Source: Vibrio alfacsensis
Lineage (GTDB): Bacteria > Pseudomonadota > Gammaproteobacteria > Enterobacterales > Vibrionaceae
Assembly: GCF_003544875.1 (NCBI RefSeq)
Contig: NZ_CP032093.1
Location: 186,001-250,000, forward strand
Reading direction: 5' to 3'
DNA: 64,000 nucleotides
The translations under genes and the position numbers were made by a program. Below the pieces are notes generated by a model. That model was not told the DNA's origin and did not search any database. It saw only the letters and a list, made by a program, of their open reading frames with translations. Of the stretch, positions 28,635 through 40,123 are shown piece by piece; the first letter of the stretch is position 1, and each line of letters starts with the position of its first letter.

Positions 28635-29597
28635 ATGATTAAGAAGATCGGTGTTTTAACAAGTGGCGGTGACGCACCTGGTATGAACGCTGCAATACGC
28701 GGCGTAGTTCGTACAGCACTATCTGAGGGATTGGAAGTTTACGGTGTTTATGATGGCTACCTAGGTCTTTATGAAGGTCGTATCGAACAGCTAGATCGTT
28801 CTAGTGTTTCTGATGTGATCAACAAAGGTGGTACATTCCTAGGCTCTGCACGTTTCCCTGAATTCAAGGAAGTAGCGGTACGCGAAAAAGCAATTGAGAA
28901 CCTGAAAAAACACGGTATCGATGCACTTGTTGTTATCGGTGGTGATGGTTCTTACATGGGTGCTAAAAAACTGACTGAAATGGGTTACCCATGTATCGGT
29001 CTACCAGGCACAATCGACAACGATATCGCAGGTACAGATTACACAATCGGCTACCTAACAGCGCTAAACACCGTTATTGATGCAATCGACCGTCTACGTG
29101 ACACGTCTTCTTCTCACCAACGTATTTCTATTGTAGAAATCATGGGTCGTCATTGTGGTGACTTAACTCTGATGTCTGCAATTGCAGGTGGCTGTGAGTA
29201 CATCATCACTCCAGAAACTGGTCTAGATAAAGAGAAGCTAATCAGCAATATCCAAGATGGCATCTCTAAAGGTAAGAAACACGCAATCATCGCACTAACT
29301 GAGCTGATGATGGATGCAAACGAACTTGCGAAAGAAATTGAAGCGGGAACGGGTCGCGAAACTCGCGCAACGGTTCTTGGTCACATTCAACGTGGTGGTC
29401 GTCCAACGGCATTCGACCGTGTTCTAGCATCTCGCATGGGTAACTACGCGGTTCACCTACTAATGGAAGGTCATGGTGGCCGTTGTGTTGGTATCGTGAA
29501 AGAGCAACTTGTTCACCACGACATTATCGATGCAATCGAAAACATGAAGCGTCCAGTACGTAATGACCTATACCAAGTTGCTGAAGAGCTATTCTAA
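28635..29597 (+). CDS. pfkA: ATP-dependent 6-phosphofructokinase
   Basis: PfkA phosphorylates fructose 6-phosphate, the committed step of glycolysis. The ATG at 28635 is preceded by gaggg and gives 320 residues, the E. coli length; a GTG two codons earlier is less likely. Motifs are the ATP loop [27 protein letters not shown], the catalytic [17 protein letters not shown] with its Asp, and the substrate segment [10 protein letters not shown]. The 285-base leader contains repeated ttacataa words and a 7-bp inverted repeat (gttacat ... atgtaac), but no regulator site I can name. Confidence 0.97.
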   Translation: MIKKIGVLTSGGDAPGMNAAIRGVVRTALSEGLEVYGVYDGYLGLYEGRIEQLDRSSVSDVINKGGTFLGSARFPEFKEVAVREKAIENLKKHGIDALVVIGGDGSYMGAKKLTEMGYPCIGLPGTIDNDIAGTDYTIGYLTALNTVIDAIDRLRDTSSSHQRISIVEIMGRHCGDLTLMSAIAGGCEYIITPETGLDKEKLISNIQDGISKGKKHAIIALTELMMDANELAKEIEAGTGRETRATVLGHIQRGGRPTAFDRVLASRMGNYAVHLLMEGHGGRCVGIVKEQLVHHDIIDAIENMKRPVRNDLYQVAEELF

Positions 29598-29622
29598 GCC
29601 AGCTTACTAAAGTAAAAGTCTA

Positions 29623-29648
29623 AAAACCGCGGTTATCCGCGGTTTTTT
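29623..29648 (+). terminator. Rho-independent terminator after pfkA
   Basis: A 10-bp stem (aaaaccgcgg / ccgcggtttt) with loop ttat and a T-run lies 25 bases after the pfkA stop. Confidence 0.92.
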
Positions 29649-29708
29649 GTTATCTGAAACTTGTCTAAGCTTAAGTCAGTCTGAGATTGAAACTGACTTT
29701 ATATGGAA

Positions 29709-31088
29709 CTAAAAGCTCGCGTGCTCTGCTAATGTCATACGACGCTCGCGCAGGGCAAAGAGATACCCTAGTAACCCGCCTAGTGTGTTGCCCAGAGCAA
29801 TACCAATAAACAAACCTTCGATGCTATAAAGCTGACTGCCAATCCATGCCGCTGGCAACGTAAAGATGAACAAGCGCATAAAGCTCCATTGGAATGCGCG
29901 CAGCGGTTTGTGCATCGCGTTATAGCCACTGACTAACATCATCACAATCCCTTGGAAGCCATAGCTAAATGGCACGACGAGTAAGTAATGCCACAGCAGA
30001 TCTTTTACTGCTGCTTCTTGTGAGAACAGCGCTGCAAGGGGAATGCTGAGTGGTACCATCATCAAGAAGATAAAGCCTTGGAACACGACAGCAAAACGCA
30101 TGCTTAAGAACCAACCAGTAAAGGCTCGCTTAGGGTTTTTAGCCCCAAAGTTCTGCGCCATAAATGGCGTAAGAGCAGAGGTTAGAGACATCAAGACGAG
30201 AATCAAAATCGACTCAATACGTTGCGCTGCGCCATAAGCGGCCACGGCAGCGGTTCCATGGTTTGATAGCATCATCATTAGGATAGCTCCCGATAATGGA
30301 TTCATCGCATTAGAAAGTGCTGCAGGCGTGCCAATTTTCAACGTTTGTTGCCAATCTTGTTTTATGAACTGCCATTGGGGGGGCGCCAGCAGCTTTTCGC
30401 GTCTTATCAATACATAGAAAGAGCTAAACAATGCGCCAAGCCAACTGAATGCGCTGGCGATTGCTGCCCCTTGAATGCCTAGCTCAGGAAAAGGGCCATA
30501 ACCAAAGATAAGCAATGGATCGAGTATGCCGTTGATAAGCCCAGCTAGCATCATGATTTTGGCCGGAGTTTTGGTATCGCCTGTGGCTCGAATTGCACTG
30601 TTACCTGCCATAGGAATGACGAGTAGAGGAATGGTCAGATACCAAACTTGCATGTACTGCTCAATCAGTGGGATGGAATCTTCTTTGGCACCTAATAAGC
30701 GGAATAGGGGTTCAATAGTAAAAAAGCCAAGTGACGAGGCGATAGTCACTAAAGTGATAGCAAGCAATAAGCCGTGAGTGGTAAAGCGCGCGGCTTGTGG
30801 GGCGTGGCCTTGTCCAAGCAGTCGACCGATATTGGTCGAAAGGCCCATACCAATCCCCATGGTGATGCAGTTCACCGCGAATGTCACTGGAAAGGTATAA
30901 CTGATCGCAGCAAGCGCCTGAGTGCCTAGCAGTGAAATGAAAAAGGTATCCACCAAGTTGAACATCAAAATGGCGATCATGCCCATCGTCATAGGAATGG
31001 TCATTTTTCGCAAGGTGTCAGGAATGGGTGCGGTCAACAAACCATACTTATCTTCAGCCTGATTGTCTGGCTTGTGTTTTTCCAGCAT
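29709..31088 (-). CDS. MATE family efflux transporter
   Basis: This gene encodes 459 residues with 12 hydrophobic segments in the duplicated six-helix MATE layout. The N-terminus TIPMTMGMIAILMFNLVDTFFISLLG and the matching second-half segment IGTPAALSNAMNPLSGAILMMML are typical. Such pumps expel cationic drugs or metabolites using Na+ or H+. Vibrio encode several MATE pumps, including NorM and VmrA; I cannot tell from sequence alone whether this is one of the named ones, so no symbol is given. It is divergent from groES and convergent with pfkA, with no obvious operon partner. Confidence 0.9.
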   Translation of the reverse strand: MLEKHKPDNQAEDKYGLLTAPIPDTLRKMTIPMTMGMIAILMFNLVDTFFISLLGTQALAAISYTFPVTFAVNCITMGIGMGLSTNIGRLLGQGHAPQAARFTTHGLLLAITLVTIASSLGFFTIEPLFRLLGAKEDSIPLIEQYMQVWYLTIPLLVIPMAGNSAIRATGDTKTPAKIMMLAGLINGILDPLLIFGYGPFPELGIQGAAIASAFSWLGALFSSFYVLIRREKLLAPPQWQFIKQDWQQTLKIGTPAALSNAMNPLSGAILMMMLSNHGTAAVAAYGAAQRIESILILVLMSLTSALTPFMAQNFGAKNPKRAFTGWFLSMRFAVVFQGFIFLMMVPLSIPLAALFSQEAAVKDLLWHYLLVVPFSYGFQGIVMMLVSGYNAMHKPLRAFQWSFMRLFIFTLPAAWIGSQLYSIEGLFIGIALGNTLGGLLGYLFALRERRMTLAEHASF

Positions 31089-31222
31089 TTTCGACGTCTA
31101 TCTGGTGAGGGAGTGGCAAGGATACAAGAAAGCTACAGGACGAGCGAGTGGGCATTTTGAACGCAAACCGTTGCTTAACTGTTCGTTCTTTTAACTAAGT
31201 CACAAAAAACTCTCCGTTTACC

Positions 31223-31252
31223 CTTGGGATCCTTGGTCTTGCCCCTTATATA
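31223..31252 (+). promoter_or_regulatory. Sigma-32 (RpoH) heat-shock promoter of groESL
   Basis: cttggg (31223-31228), a 13-base spacer and ccccttatat (31242-31251) fit the sigma-32 consensus (CTTGAA, N13-17, CCCCATnT) well. This lies about 65 bases upstream of groES. No CIRCE element is present, as expected for this group. Confidence 0.82.
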
Positions 31253-31316
31253 GTGATCACGTGCCCCTCGCGGGCAATTATCAAATAAACATGAAAATTT
31301 TCAGGAGAGACGACCG

Positions 31317-31592
31317 ATGAACATTCGTCCATTACATGACCGAGTTATCGTTGAACGTAAAGAAGTTGAATCTAAGTCAGCTGGTGGCATTGTTTTAACT
31401 GGCTCTGCTGCGGAAAAATCGACTCGCGGTGTTGTTTTAGCTGTAGGCAAAGGCCGCATCCTAGAAAACGGTACTGTGCTACCGCTAGATGTTAAGGTTG
31501 GTGATACAGTGATCTTCGCTGAAGGTTACGGTACTAAGACTGAGAAAATCGACGGTAAAGAAGTGCTGATCATGTCTGAAAACGACATCATG

Positions 31593-31607
<15 letters not shown>
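31317..31607 (+). CDS. groES: Co-chaperonin GroES
   Basis: GroES is the heptameric lid of the GroEL folding chamber. The 96 residues match the family exactly: [29 protein letters not shown] at the start (with the mobile loop) and [10 protein letters not shown] at the end. The ATG at 31317 has caggaga upstream. It is the first gene of groES-groEL, under a sigma-32 promoter. A 17-base near-duplication of the last codons and stop follows directly (31593-31626). Confidence 0.98.
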
Positions 31608-33327
<1,720 letters not shown>

Positions 33328-33774
33328 TAGCCTGCCTATCTCTTTGCTCTAAGGCTTGATAACGGCGTCGAGCATGCTCATTTACTGGCGTAAACTGCGC
33401 GTGCTCTCCTTGTTCTAAAACCTTATAGCGTTGAGCTAGACTACCGATAAAGTTTGATGAGCCGAGGTGAATGCCTCGGTTTTTTTATGTTTGTTGTTTA
33501 GGCATTTTTTTGTCGGAGTTTGCTATCTCACGATGGTTAGGGATAAAAGAATTTTTACTGATTTGTAAGGAGGGAATGGCATTGATTTTGTGCTGTTTTG
33601 TCACGATTGTAGATGAAATTTGGATAAATTCCTTAAAAATCAGGGTTATGAATATGTTCTTATGAATGCAGAATAATAAAATATGACTTCACGCTAACAT
33701 CTATTCGGTTAAAATAGCGCAGAATCTGAACACTACACTGTGTTGTAAATTACATACTTCCTCTGGAGATTAAA
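33328..33774. other. Intergenic region between groEL and the secreted repeat protein
   Basis: This 447-base AT-rich gap holds the groEL terminator (33462-33486). Near the right end is a likely sigma-70 -10 element, taaaat at about 33711, for the next gene. A 64-codon open frame here (33471-33665) overlaps the terminator and has no ribosome site, so I do not call it. Confidence 0.5.
33462..33486 (+). terminator. Rho-independent terminator after groEL
   Basis: ccgagg-tgaatg-cctcgg is followed by seven T, 135 bases past the groEL stop. Confidence 0.87.
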
Positions 33775-34338
33775 ATGAAAAAGTTAATGACGTCATTGGC
33801 CGTTGCTGCCGTTATCGCTTCACCTGTTGCTCTTGCAGATAGCTCACCAGTGATGTTCTCTACTATCGACAATACTAATTTGCCATCAAACTCTTCTGTT
33901 GGTGGCGTTCGTCTATCTGTTCTTCACGGTCAAGTAAATGAAGTAAAAGGTGTCGACTTCTCTCTACTAGGTATGTCTGAAACAGACCGCACTACAGGTG
34001 TGAACTTTGGTCTGCTTTTTGGTGCATCTAAAGTAAACCAAGAAATGAAAGGTGTGTCGCTAGGTCTATTCAACTGGAACCAAGGCCAAACAACTGGTCT
34101 TAACCTAGGTGCGGTAAACGTAACGAATAACGTTGAAGGTCTAAACTGGAGTGCTGTGAACTACTCTGAAGGCTACACAATGGCGGATATCGGTCTAGCA
34201 AGCATCTCTAAAAAATCTAACTTCCAGCTAGGTTTCTTCAACATGACTGATCAAATTGACGGTGTTCAAATTGGTCTTCTAAACTGTGCAGACAACGGTT
34301 TCTTCAAGTGTTTCCCTATCGTGAACTTCGCTAAATAA
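33775..34338 (+). CDS. Secreted repeat protein of unknown function
   Basis: This gene encodes 187 residues with a clear signal peptide (MKKLMTSLAVAAVIASPVALA, cleaved before DSSPV). The mature part is built of imperfect repeats of about 20-22 residues with the pattern G-V/L-hydrophobic-G-hydrophobic-N/F (GVDFSLLGM, GVNFGLLFGA, GVSLGLFNW, GLNLGAVNV, GLNWSAVNY, GVQIGLLNC). This pattern suggests a beta-solenoid-like stack and resembles the surface-repeat families first noticed in Leptospira. Two cysteines near the C-terminus (LLNCADNGFFKCF) could cap it by a disulphide. The start has ctctggag upstream. It is monocistronic; location (periplasm or surface) and function are unknown. Confidence 0.85.
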   Translation: MKKLMTSLAVAAVIASPVALADSSPVMFSTIDNTNLPSNSSVGGVRLSVLHGQVNEVKGVDFSLLGMSETDRTTGVNFGLLFGASKVNQEMKGVSLGLFNWNQGQTTGLNLGAVNVTNNVEGLNWSAVNYSEGYTMADIGLASISKKSNFQLGFFNMTDQIDGVQIGLLNCADNGFFKCFPIVNFAK

Positions 34339-34390
34339 TCAGCGAATTTCACCAAAAGTTAAGTGACATTCTTAGCTTAACGCCAGATAC

Positions 34391-34424
34391 AAAAAGACCC
34401 CGGTATGATGCCGGGGTCTTTTTA
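34391..34424. terminator. Bidirectional terminator between the repeat protein and the MgtC-like gene
   Basis: A strong 8-bp core (gaccccgg / ccggggtc) with a 7-base loop is flanked by aaaaa and ttttta, so it can stop transcription from both convergent genes. Confidence 0.92.
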
Positions 34425-34437
34425 TCATTCGGATATT

Positions 34438-34935
34438 TTATTTTAGGATTCGTGTCGAAGTTTTGCGTTGTTGCATCTTTTGGTGAACACCACGACGCAG
34501 CGCTTTTATTCGGTTTTCCGCTCTGTCTACGCCGAGTAAAACGGCCAGTGCTAATACGGTGATAATAATGGATTGAGCTAGGTAGCCTAAACCGATCATT
34601 AATCCCAATCCGGCTAAGACCCATATAACGGCCGCAGAGGTAACACCGTGGATCTTGCCATCTTGCGTCATCATCACGCCAGCACCTAAGAAGCCAACAC
34701 CCGTAATTATCTGACCGAGTACACGAGCTTGATCTAGCGTATTTGGCGACAAAGAGACGGCCATCGACATAAACAGATAAGTACCTGAGATAACTAATAT
34801 AGCCGTACGAATACCAACGGGTTTACCGCGAGTCTGACGCTCAATGCCTATCATCAAACCATTGATGGCACAGCAAAGCAGCGCTGCCCAACTGAATGGG
34901 CCAAGATCGAGATAGTGTTCAAAAGTTGCTTGCAT
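34438..34935 (-). CDS. MgtC/SapB family inner-membrane protein
   Basis: A 165-residue protein with about four to five hydrophobic segments. The MgtC-family core is visible: GLMIGIERQTRGKPVGIRTAILV, then QIITGVGFLGAGVMM and VTSAAVIWVLAGLGLMIGLG. The ATG at 34933-34935 follows an ideal ggaggt, so the four codons further upstream are not used. It has the membrane domain but lacks the longer soluble C-terminal domain of Salmonella MgtC, so it is a short-form member. MgtC proteins affect Mg2+ stress and F-ATPase activity; the role here is unknown. Confidence 0.9.
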   Translation of the reverse strand: MQATFEHYLDLGPFSWAALLCCAINGLMIGIERQTRGKPVGIRTAILVISGTYLFMSMAVSLSPNTLDQARVLGQIITGVGFLGAGVMMTQDGKIHGVTSAAVIWVLAGLGLMIGLGYLAQSIIITVLALAVLLGVDRAENRIKALRRGVHQKMQQRKTSTRILK

Positions 34936-35031
34936 CTTAACCTCCAAATTTGCGGAGTATGCATAGAGAAGACCGTTCGATCGAACAAAAGCTTTTGCTC
35001 GTAACGATAATATAATTATACGGCTAGCAAC

Positions 35032-36054
35032 TTACTCTAGATGCAGATCCAGTGGGGTTTTGCTTGGGCGACCGCCAATTTCGCGGGTTAGCTTAGGCAC
35101 CAAGTAACCAGAAACTCGCGTGATCACGCCGCGCATGATTGCTTTGGCTTCTTCATCGGAAACAAAGTAGTGTGCTGCACCTTGGACTTTATCTAAAACG
35201 TGTAAGTAGTAAGGCAAAATACCTGCATCAAACAAGGCTTCGTTTAGTGCTACTTGTGCCTCAATGCTGTTGTTAACGTCTTTAAGCAGAACACCTTGGT
35301 TTAGCAGAGTGACACCCGCTTGCTTTAGCTTCGCCATTTGAGCGGCAAATTCAGTATTGATTTCGTTAGCGTGGTTGATATGCGTCACCAAGACAATTTG
35401 CAGACGAGAAGTTCGAAGTAGGTGACATAGCTCATCAGTAATACGAGCTGGGATTACCACGGGTAAACGGCTGTGAATACGCAGGCGTTTGATATGTGGG
35501 ATTTGTGCGATGTGCTCCAAAAGCCAGTGGATCTCATCGTCTTTTGCCATCAAAGGGTCGCCACCAGAGAAGATTACTTCATTTAGCTCTGGTTGCTGTG
35601 CCATGTACTCTAAGCACTTTGTCCACGCTTGCTTACCGCTTTTGTTTTCTTGGTAAGGGAAGTGGCGACGGAAGCAATAACGGCAATTTACTGCGCAACC
35701 ACCCTTTATGATCATTAGGGCACGGTTGCGGTATTTGTGCAGCAATCCCGGAATCTCGTTATCTTGTTCTTCCAGCGGATCATTGGAGTAGCCATCGTGT
35801 ACTTCAAACTCTTCGCTCAAAGGTAATACTTGGCGTAAAAGTGGATCGTAAGGATTGCCTTTTTCCATTCTATCGACAAAACTTTGCGGTACACGCTGTG
35901 CAAACAGCTTACGCGCAGCAAACCCGTCCTGCCACGGCGATGGATCTATTTCCAACATTTCCAGCAATTTTGCAGGATCAGAGATCCCATTCGCTAACTG
36001 TTTGAGCCAGTTTTGCTCAACAGATTCGACTTTTCGGGTTATTATGTGCGGCAT
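35032..36054 (-). CDS. epmB: EF-P (R)-beta-lysine synthesis: lysine 2,3-aminomutase EpmB
   Basis: EpmB is a radical-SAM, PLP-dependent aminomutase that converts (S)-alpha-lysine to (R)-beta-lysine, which EpmA then attaches to EF-P. The 340 residues include the radical-SAM cysteines in KGGCAVNCRYCFRRHFPY, the GGDPLMAKD segment, and the C-terminal YYLHVLDKVQGAAHYFVSD with the PLP lysine. It is divergent from efp with only 32 bases between the start codons, so the two promoters must overlap or lie inside the opposite coding region. Confidence 0.96.
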   Translation of the reverse strand: MPHIITRKVESVEQNWLKQLANGISDPAKLLEMLEIDPSPWQDGFAARKLFAQRVPQSFVDRMEKGNPYDPLLRQVLPLSEEFEVHDGYSNDPLEEQDNEIPGLLHKYRNRALMIIKGGCAVNCRYCFRRHFPYQENKSGKQAWTKCLEYMAQQPELNEVIFSGGDPLMAKDDEIHWLLEHIAQIPHIKRLRIHSRLPVVIPARITDELCHLLRTSRLQIVLVTHINHANEINTEFAAQMAKLKQAGVTLLNQGVLLKDVNNSIEAQVALNEALFDAGILPYYLHVLDKVQGAAHYFVSDEEAKAIMRGVITRVSGYLVPKLTREIGGRPSKTPLDLHLE

Positions 36055-36086
36055 TGAATTTAGCTCTAAGAATGTAAGAGGACAAA

Positions 36087-36653
36087 ATGGCTACAGTTAG
36101 CACCAATGAATTTAAAGGCGGCCTTAAGTTAATGCTTGATAACGAGCCTTGTGTAATTCTGGAAAACGAATACGTTAAACCAGGTAAAGGCCAAGCGTTC
36201 AACCGCGTTAAAATTCGTAAACTTCTTTCTGGTAAAGTGCTAGAGAAAACATTTAAGTCTGGTGACACTTGTGAAGTGGCAGACGTAATGGATATCGACC
36301 TAGATTATCTATATTCAGACGGCGAATTCTACCACTTTATGAACAACGAGACGTTCGAACAGATCGCTGCAGACGCAAAAGCTGTGGGTGAGAACGCTAA
36401 GTGGTTGGTAGAAAACAACACTTGTATGATCACGCTTTGGAACGGTAACCCAATTACTGTTACACCACCAAACTTTGTTGAACTAGAAGTTACTGATACA
36501 GACCCAGGTCTAAAAGGCGACACTCAAGGTACAGGTGGTAAGCCTGCAACACTATCAACAGGTGCTGTTGTACGTGTTCCACTATTCATCTCTATCGGTG
36601 AAGTAATCAAAGTAGATACTCGTAGCGCTGAATACGTAGGTCGTGTGAAGTAA
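36087..36653 (+). CDS. efp: Translation elongation factor P
   Basis: EF-P relieves ribosome stalling at polyproline stretches. The 188 residues contain the modification loop [11 protein letters not shown], with the beta-lysylated lysine at position 34, which matches the presence of EpmA and EpmB in this window. The OB-fold domains run to the C-terminal [12 protein letters not shown]. The start has agagga 8 bases upstream. It is a single-gene unit, ended by the hairpin at 36671-36697, and read away from epmB. Confidence 0.98.
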   Translation: MATVSTNEFKGGLKLMLDNEPCVILENEYVKPGKGQAFNRVKIRKLLSGKVLEKTFKSGDTCEVADVMDIDLDYLYSDGEFYHFMNNETFEQIAADAKAVGENAKWLVENNTCMITLWNGNPITVTPPNFVELEVTDTDPGLKGDTQGTGGKPATLSTGAVVRVPLFISIGEVIKVDTRSAEYVGRVK

Positions 36654-36670
36654 TTTATAGCTTCTCATAG

Positions 36671-36697
36671 AAAGGTCGCTTTGGCGGCCTTTTTTAT
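36671..36697 (+). terminator. Rho-independent terminator after efp
   Basis: aaaggtcgc-tttg-gcggccttt with one G-T pair is followed by a T-run, 18 bases past the efp stop. Confidence 0.88.
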
Positions 36698-36726
36698 TGC
36701 GTTGTAATTATTATATTACTGAAACA

Positions 36727-36752
36727 AAAAGCTGGCGTGTTGCCAGCTTTTA
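36727..36752 (-). terminator. Rho-independent terminator after frdD
   Basis: The stem gctggc/gccagc flanked by A/T runs is followed on the minus strand by tttttgtttc. It ends the frdABCD operon. Confidence 0.87.
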
Positions 36753-36768
36753 CATTTAGGTCAGTATC

Positions 36769-37146
36769 TTAAATCATGAAGATAAAGATCACAGCGAGTG
36801 CAGAAATCAGACCTGCAAACGCGTAACATGCGATTTTACCAACCACACCTGTGTGGAATTTAAGATCGTGCATGCCATGGTGTAGGCGGTGCATAGCATG
36901 CCACATTGGCAATGCTAGCGTACCAATGATGAACAGCGCGCCAATGATGCTGGTTGCGAATTCAGACACGCGCTCATAGCTCATTGCTTCTGCATCAATG
37001 ATACCTAGTGGTACTAGGATACCAAGAACAAGCACGGTGATTGGTGTAATCATCGCAAACCAAGTACCACCGGCACCAAATAGACCCCACCAGATTGGCT
37101 CATCAGAACGTTTCGGCGCTGTATTAACACTATAATTCGGTTTCAT
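36769..37146 (-). CDS. frdD: Fumarate reductase membrane anchor subunit FrdD
   Basis: FrdD is a 125-residue hydrophobic subunit with three membrane helices. With FrdC it anchors the catalytic FrdAB dimer and binds menaquinol. It shows the typical start [18 protein letters not shown] and the segment [20 protein letters not shown], which carries conserved histidines. It is the last gene of frdABCD, 12 bases after frdC, and is followed by a terminator. Confidence 0.96.
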   Translation of the reverse strand: MKPNYSVNTAPKRSDEPIWWGLFGAGGTWFAMITPITVLVLGILVPLGIIDAEAMSYERVSEFATSIIGALFIIGTLALPMWHAMHRLHHGMHDLKFHTGVVGKIACYAFAGLISALAVIFIFMI

Positions 37147-37158
37147 TACTCAAGCTCC

Positions 37159-37542
37159 TTACACCACGATGAGAACGATCAGTGAGATGAACGCTACCGC
37201 TGCCCACTGAGTCAGAACGATGATTTTCTTATCCACTGGTTTGCCTTTCAAACGAATAGGCATTACCTGTGGCATCATGCTGAAGAAAGTTTGTGCATGG
37301 AATAGGCTACCTAGTAGTGCAACGATGTTGATCGCTACCACGATAGGGTTTGCCATGAATTCCAACCAACCTTGCCAAGCTTCAGGACCTTTTACTAGTG
37401 AACCTAGACCGAAAGTCAGGAAAATAGTGAATAGGATCAAAGGAAGCACTGTCGCTTCACGTAGCATGTAGAAGCGGTAGAAAGGATGATCTTTCCACCA
37501 AGTGCGTTTTACTTCACGAACGTAAGGTTTACGGTTGCTCAT
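37159..37542 (-). CDS. frdC: Fumarate reductase membrane anchor subunit FrdC
   Basis: FrdC is 127 residues with three membrane helices. The N-terminus RKPYVREVKRTWWKDHPFYRFYMLREATVLP is the FrdC signature, including the Glu of the quinone site. The later SLFHAQTFFSMMPQVMPIRL is also characteristic. It starts two bases after the frdB stop, showing tight translational coupling, and precedes frdD. Confidence 0.96.
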   Translation of the reverse strand: MSNRKPYVREVKRTWWKDHPFYRFYMLREATVLPLILFTIFLTFGLGSLVKGPEAWQGWLEFMANPIVVAINIVALLGSLFHAQTFFSMMPQVMPIRLKGKPVDKKIIVLTQWAAVAFISLIVLIVV

Positions 37543-37544
37543 CC

Positions 37545-38303
37545 TTATGCCTCCACTTTTTTCGGTGAACCATCAGGTTTCAACATAGCAATCACGAAGT
37601 CCATTGAAGACTCCACTTTGCCTTGGTTTACTGCCGCTGCTGGGTCTACGTTTTTAGGACAAACTTCAGAACAGTAACCTACGAATGTACAACCCCAAGC
37701 GCCGTTTTCACCGTTGATCAGCTTCATACGCTCATCTTTACCGTTGTCGCGGCTGTCTAGGTTGTAGCGGTGTGCCAGAGTCAGAGCTGCAGGACCGATG
37801 AACTCAGGGTTCAAACCGAACTGAGGACATGCCGCGTAGCACAGACCACAGTTGATACAGCCAGCAAACTGCTTGTATTTCGCCATTTGCTCTGGCGTTT
37901 GTAGGTTTGTGCCGTCTTCTGGCTTGCGATCGTTACCAATGATGTAAGGCTTGATGGCTTCTAGACGCTCGATGAACGGCGTCATATCAACGATCAAATC
38001 TTTCTCGATTGGGAAGTTCGCGAGTGGCTCGATAGTCACGCCATTTGGGTAGTCACGTAGGAAGCTCTTACAAGCAAGCTTAGGTACGTTGTTTACCATG
38101 ATGCCGCAAGAACCACAGATCGCCATACGGCAAGACCAGCGGTAAGACAGGTTTTTATCTAAGTGGTCTTTGATGTAGCCTAGTGCATCAAGCACTGACA
38201 TGGTTTCATCAAATGGCACTTCGAATGTTTGAGTGTATGGTTCTGCGTCTTTTTCTGGGTCGTAACGCAGAACGTTCACTTTTTGAATGCGGTTTGCTGA
38301 CAT
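37545..38303 (-). CDS. frdB: Fumarate reductase iron-sulfur subunit FrdB
   Basis: FrdB passes electrons from menaquinol at FrdCD to the flavin of FrdA through three Fe-S clusters. The 252 residues contain the [2Fe-2S] cysteines in [14 protein letters not shown] and LAC, and the two C-terminal cluster motifs [14 protein letters not shown] and [17 protein letters not shown]. Its ATG overlaps the frdA stop (taatg). The final residues, DGSPKKVEA, extend a little beyond the conserved core. Confidence 0.97.
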   Translation of the reverse strand: MSANRIQKVNVLRYDPEKDAEPYTQTFEVPFDETMSVLDALGYIKDHLDKNLSYRWSCRMAICGSCGIMVNNVPKLACKSFLRDYPNGVTIEPLANFPIEKDLIVDMTPFIERLEAIKPYIIGNDRKPEDGTNLQTPEQMAKYKQFAGCINCGLCYAACPQFGLNPEFIGPAALTLAHRYNLDSRDNGKDERMKLINGENGAWGCTFVGYCSEVCPKNVDPAAAVNQGKVESSMDFVIAMLKPDGSPKKVEA

Positions 38304-40123
38304 TATGCTTGCTCCTCTGCGTTCTTCGCTTCTGCTTCAGCGGCTTTTTCTGCTGCTGCCGCTTTCTCTGCCGCTTCACCGTATAGACGTGCTTTTGGCT
38401 GAGACTTGGTGATCTTCACGCCGCTGTAGTCGATAGTTGGTGCTGCGTCTTCTTGGAAGAAAGCAAGTGAGTGTTTCAAGAAGTTCTCATCGTCACGCTC
38501 TGTACAGCCGTCATCTAGACGCTGGTGTGCACCACGAGATTCTTTACGTAGGATTGCAGAGTGAACCATTGCTTCTGCAACTTCTAGGCCGTAGCCCACT
38601 TCAATTGCGTATAGAAGGTCAGTGTTGAATACTTTGCCTTTATCTTTGATGCTGATCTTTTTGTAACGAGCTTTAAGTTCCGTGATCTTATCAATCGTTG
38701 CTTGCATCAGGTCTTCTTGACGGTAGATACCACAACCCGCTTCCATGGTGTGACCCATTTCAGTGCGGATATCCGCCCAGTTTTCTTCGCCTTCTTGGTT
38801 CATCAGTGCTTCGATACGAGCTTCAACCGATTTCACTTGATCTGCGATAGCGTCTTCGTTCCAGCCTTTGAATTCCGCTGCGCGTTTTACTGCTTGTTCG
38901 CCCGCAACGCGGCCAAATACGACGAATTCTGCTAGTGAGTTTGAACCTAAACGGTTTGCACCGTGAAGACCCACAGATGCACACTCACCAACCGCAAATA
39001 GACCTTTAATGCGAGTCTCACATTCGCCGTTGGTTTCAATACCACCCATGGTGTAGTGAACCGTTGGACGAATTGGAATTGGCTCTTTTGCTGGGTCAAC
39101 GTTCACGTAAGCTTTCGCTAGCTCACAGATGAACGGTAGACGCTCTTGTAAATACTCTTCACCAAGGTGACGAAGGTCTAGGTGCACCACATCACCAAGA
39201 GGGTGTTTGATGGTGTTGCCTTTCTGCTGTTCATGCCAGAAAGCTTGAGAAACTTTGTCTCGTGGACCCAGTTCCATGTATTTGTTTTTCGGCTCGCCCA
39301 CTGGAGTTTCAGGACCCATGCCGTAGTCTTGTAGGTAACGGTAACCGTTTTTGTTAACGATGATACCACCCTCACCACGACAGCCTTCTGTCATTAGGAT
39401 ACCTGTACCTGGTAGACCAGTTGGGTGGTATTGAACGAATTCCATATCACGTAGAGGAACGCCGTGGCGGTAAGCCATCGCCATGCCGTCGCCCGTTACG
39501 ATGCCGCCGTTAGTGTTACAGTGGTATACACGACCAGCACCACCTGTCGCTAAAACAACAGACTTCGCTTTAATCGTCACTAACTCGCCCTCTGACATGT
39601 GGATTGCAATCAGACCTTGCACTTCACCGTCATCAACAAGCAAGTCAACAACAAAGTACTCATCGAAACGTTTGATGTTGTCGTACTTCATCGATGTCTG
39701 GAATAGCGTGTGAAGCATGTGGAAGCCAGTTTTATCGGCAGCGAACCAAGTACGTTCAACTTTCATACCACCAAAGCGGCGCACGTTGACTTCACCGTTC
39801 TCTTTACGACTCCATGGGCAACCCCATTGTTCCATCTGGATCATTTCGCGAGTCGCGTTCTCTACAAAGTACTCAACAACGTCCTGTTCACATAGCCAGT
39901 CACCACCGCCAACGGTATCGTTGAAGTGATTGTCTAAGCTATCTTCATCCTTGATAACTGCTGCTGAGCCACCTTCTGCCGCTACCGTGTGGGAACGCAT
40001 TGGGTAAACTTTCGAAATAAGTGCTACTTCTAAGTCAGGGTTAGCTTCAGCCGCTGCAATAGCAGTACGAAGACCAGCGCCGCCAGCGCCGATGACTGCG
40101 ATATCTGTGGTGATAATTTGCAC
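38303..40123 (-). CDS. frdA: Fumarate reductase flavoprotein subunit FrdA
   Basis: FrdA reduces fumarate to succinate as terminal oxidase in anaerobic respiration. The 606 residues contain the FAD dinucleotide fold ([21 protein letters not shown]), the histidine that carries covalent FAD in [11 protein letters not shown], and the active-site segments [23 protein letters not shown] and [13 protein letters not shown]. The C-terminus is an Ala/Glu/Lys-rich tail ([21 protein letters not shown] is its character) of about 25 residues that looks low-complexity. It is the first gene of frdABCD and divergent from epmA, with a CRP-like site between. Confidence 0.98.
   Translation of the reverse strand: MQIITTDIAVIGAGGAGLRTAIAAAEANPDLEVALISKVYPMRSHTVAAEGGSAAVIKDEDSLDNHFNDTVGGGDWLCEQDVVEYFVENATREMIQMEQWGCPWSRKENGEVNVRRFGGMKVERTWFAADKTGFHMLHTLFQTSMKYDNIKRFDEYFVVDLLVDDGEVQGLIAIHMSEGELVTIKAKSVVLATGGAGRVYHCNTNGGIVTGDGMAMAYRHGVPLRDMEFVQYHPTGLPGTGILMTEGCRGEGGIIVNKNGYRYLQDYGMGPETPVGEPKNKYMELGPRDKVSQAFWHEQQKGNTIKHPLGDVVHLDLRHLGEEYLQERLPFICELAKAYVNVDPAKEPIPIRPTVHYTMGGIETNGECETRIKGLFAVGECASVGLHGANRLGSNSLAEFVVFGRVAGEQAVKRAAEFKGWNEDAIADQVKSVEARIEALMNQEGEENWADIRTEMGHTMEAGCGIYRQEDLMQATIDKITELKARYKKISIKDKGKVFNTDLLYAIEVGYGLEVAEAMVHSAILRKESRGAHQRLDDGCTERDDENFLKHSLAFFQEDAAPTIDYSGVKITKSQPKARLYGEAAEKAAAAEKAAEAEAKNAEEQA

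Noticed and set aside
33471..33665. 64-codon frame after groEL
   Set aside because: It overlaps the groEL terminator hairpin and lacks a ribosome site.
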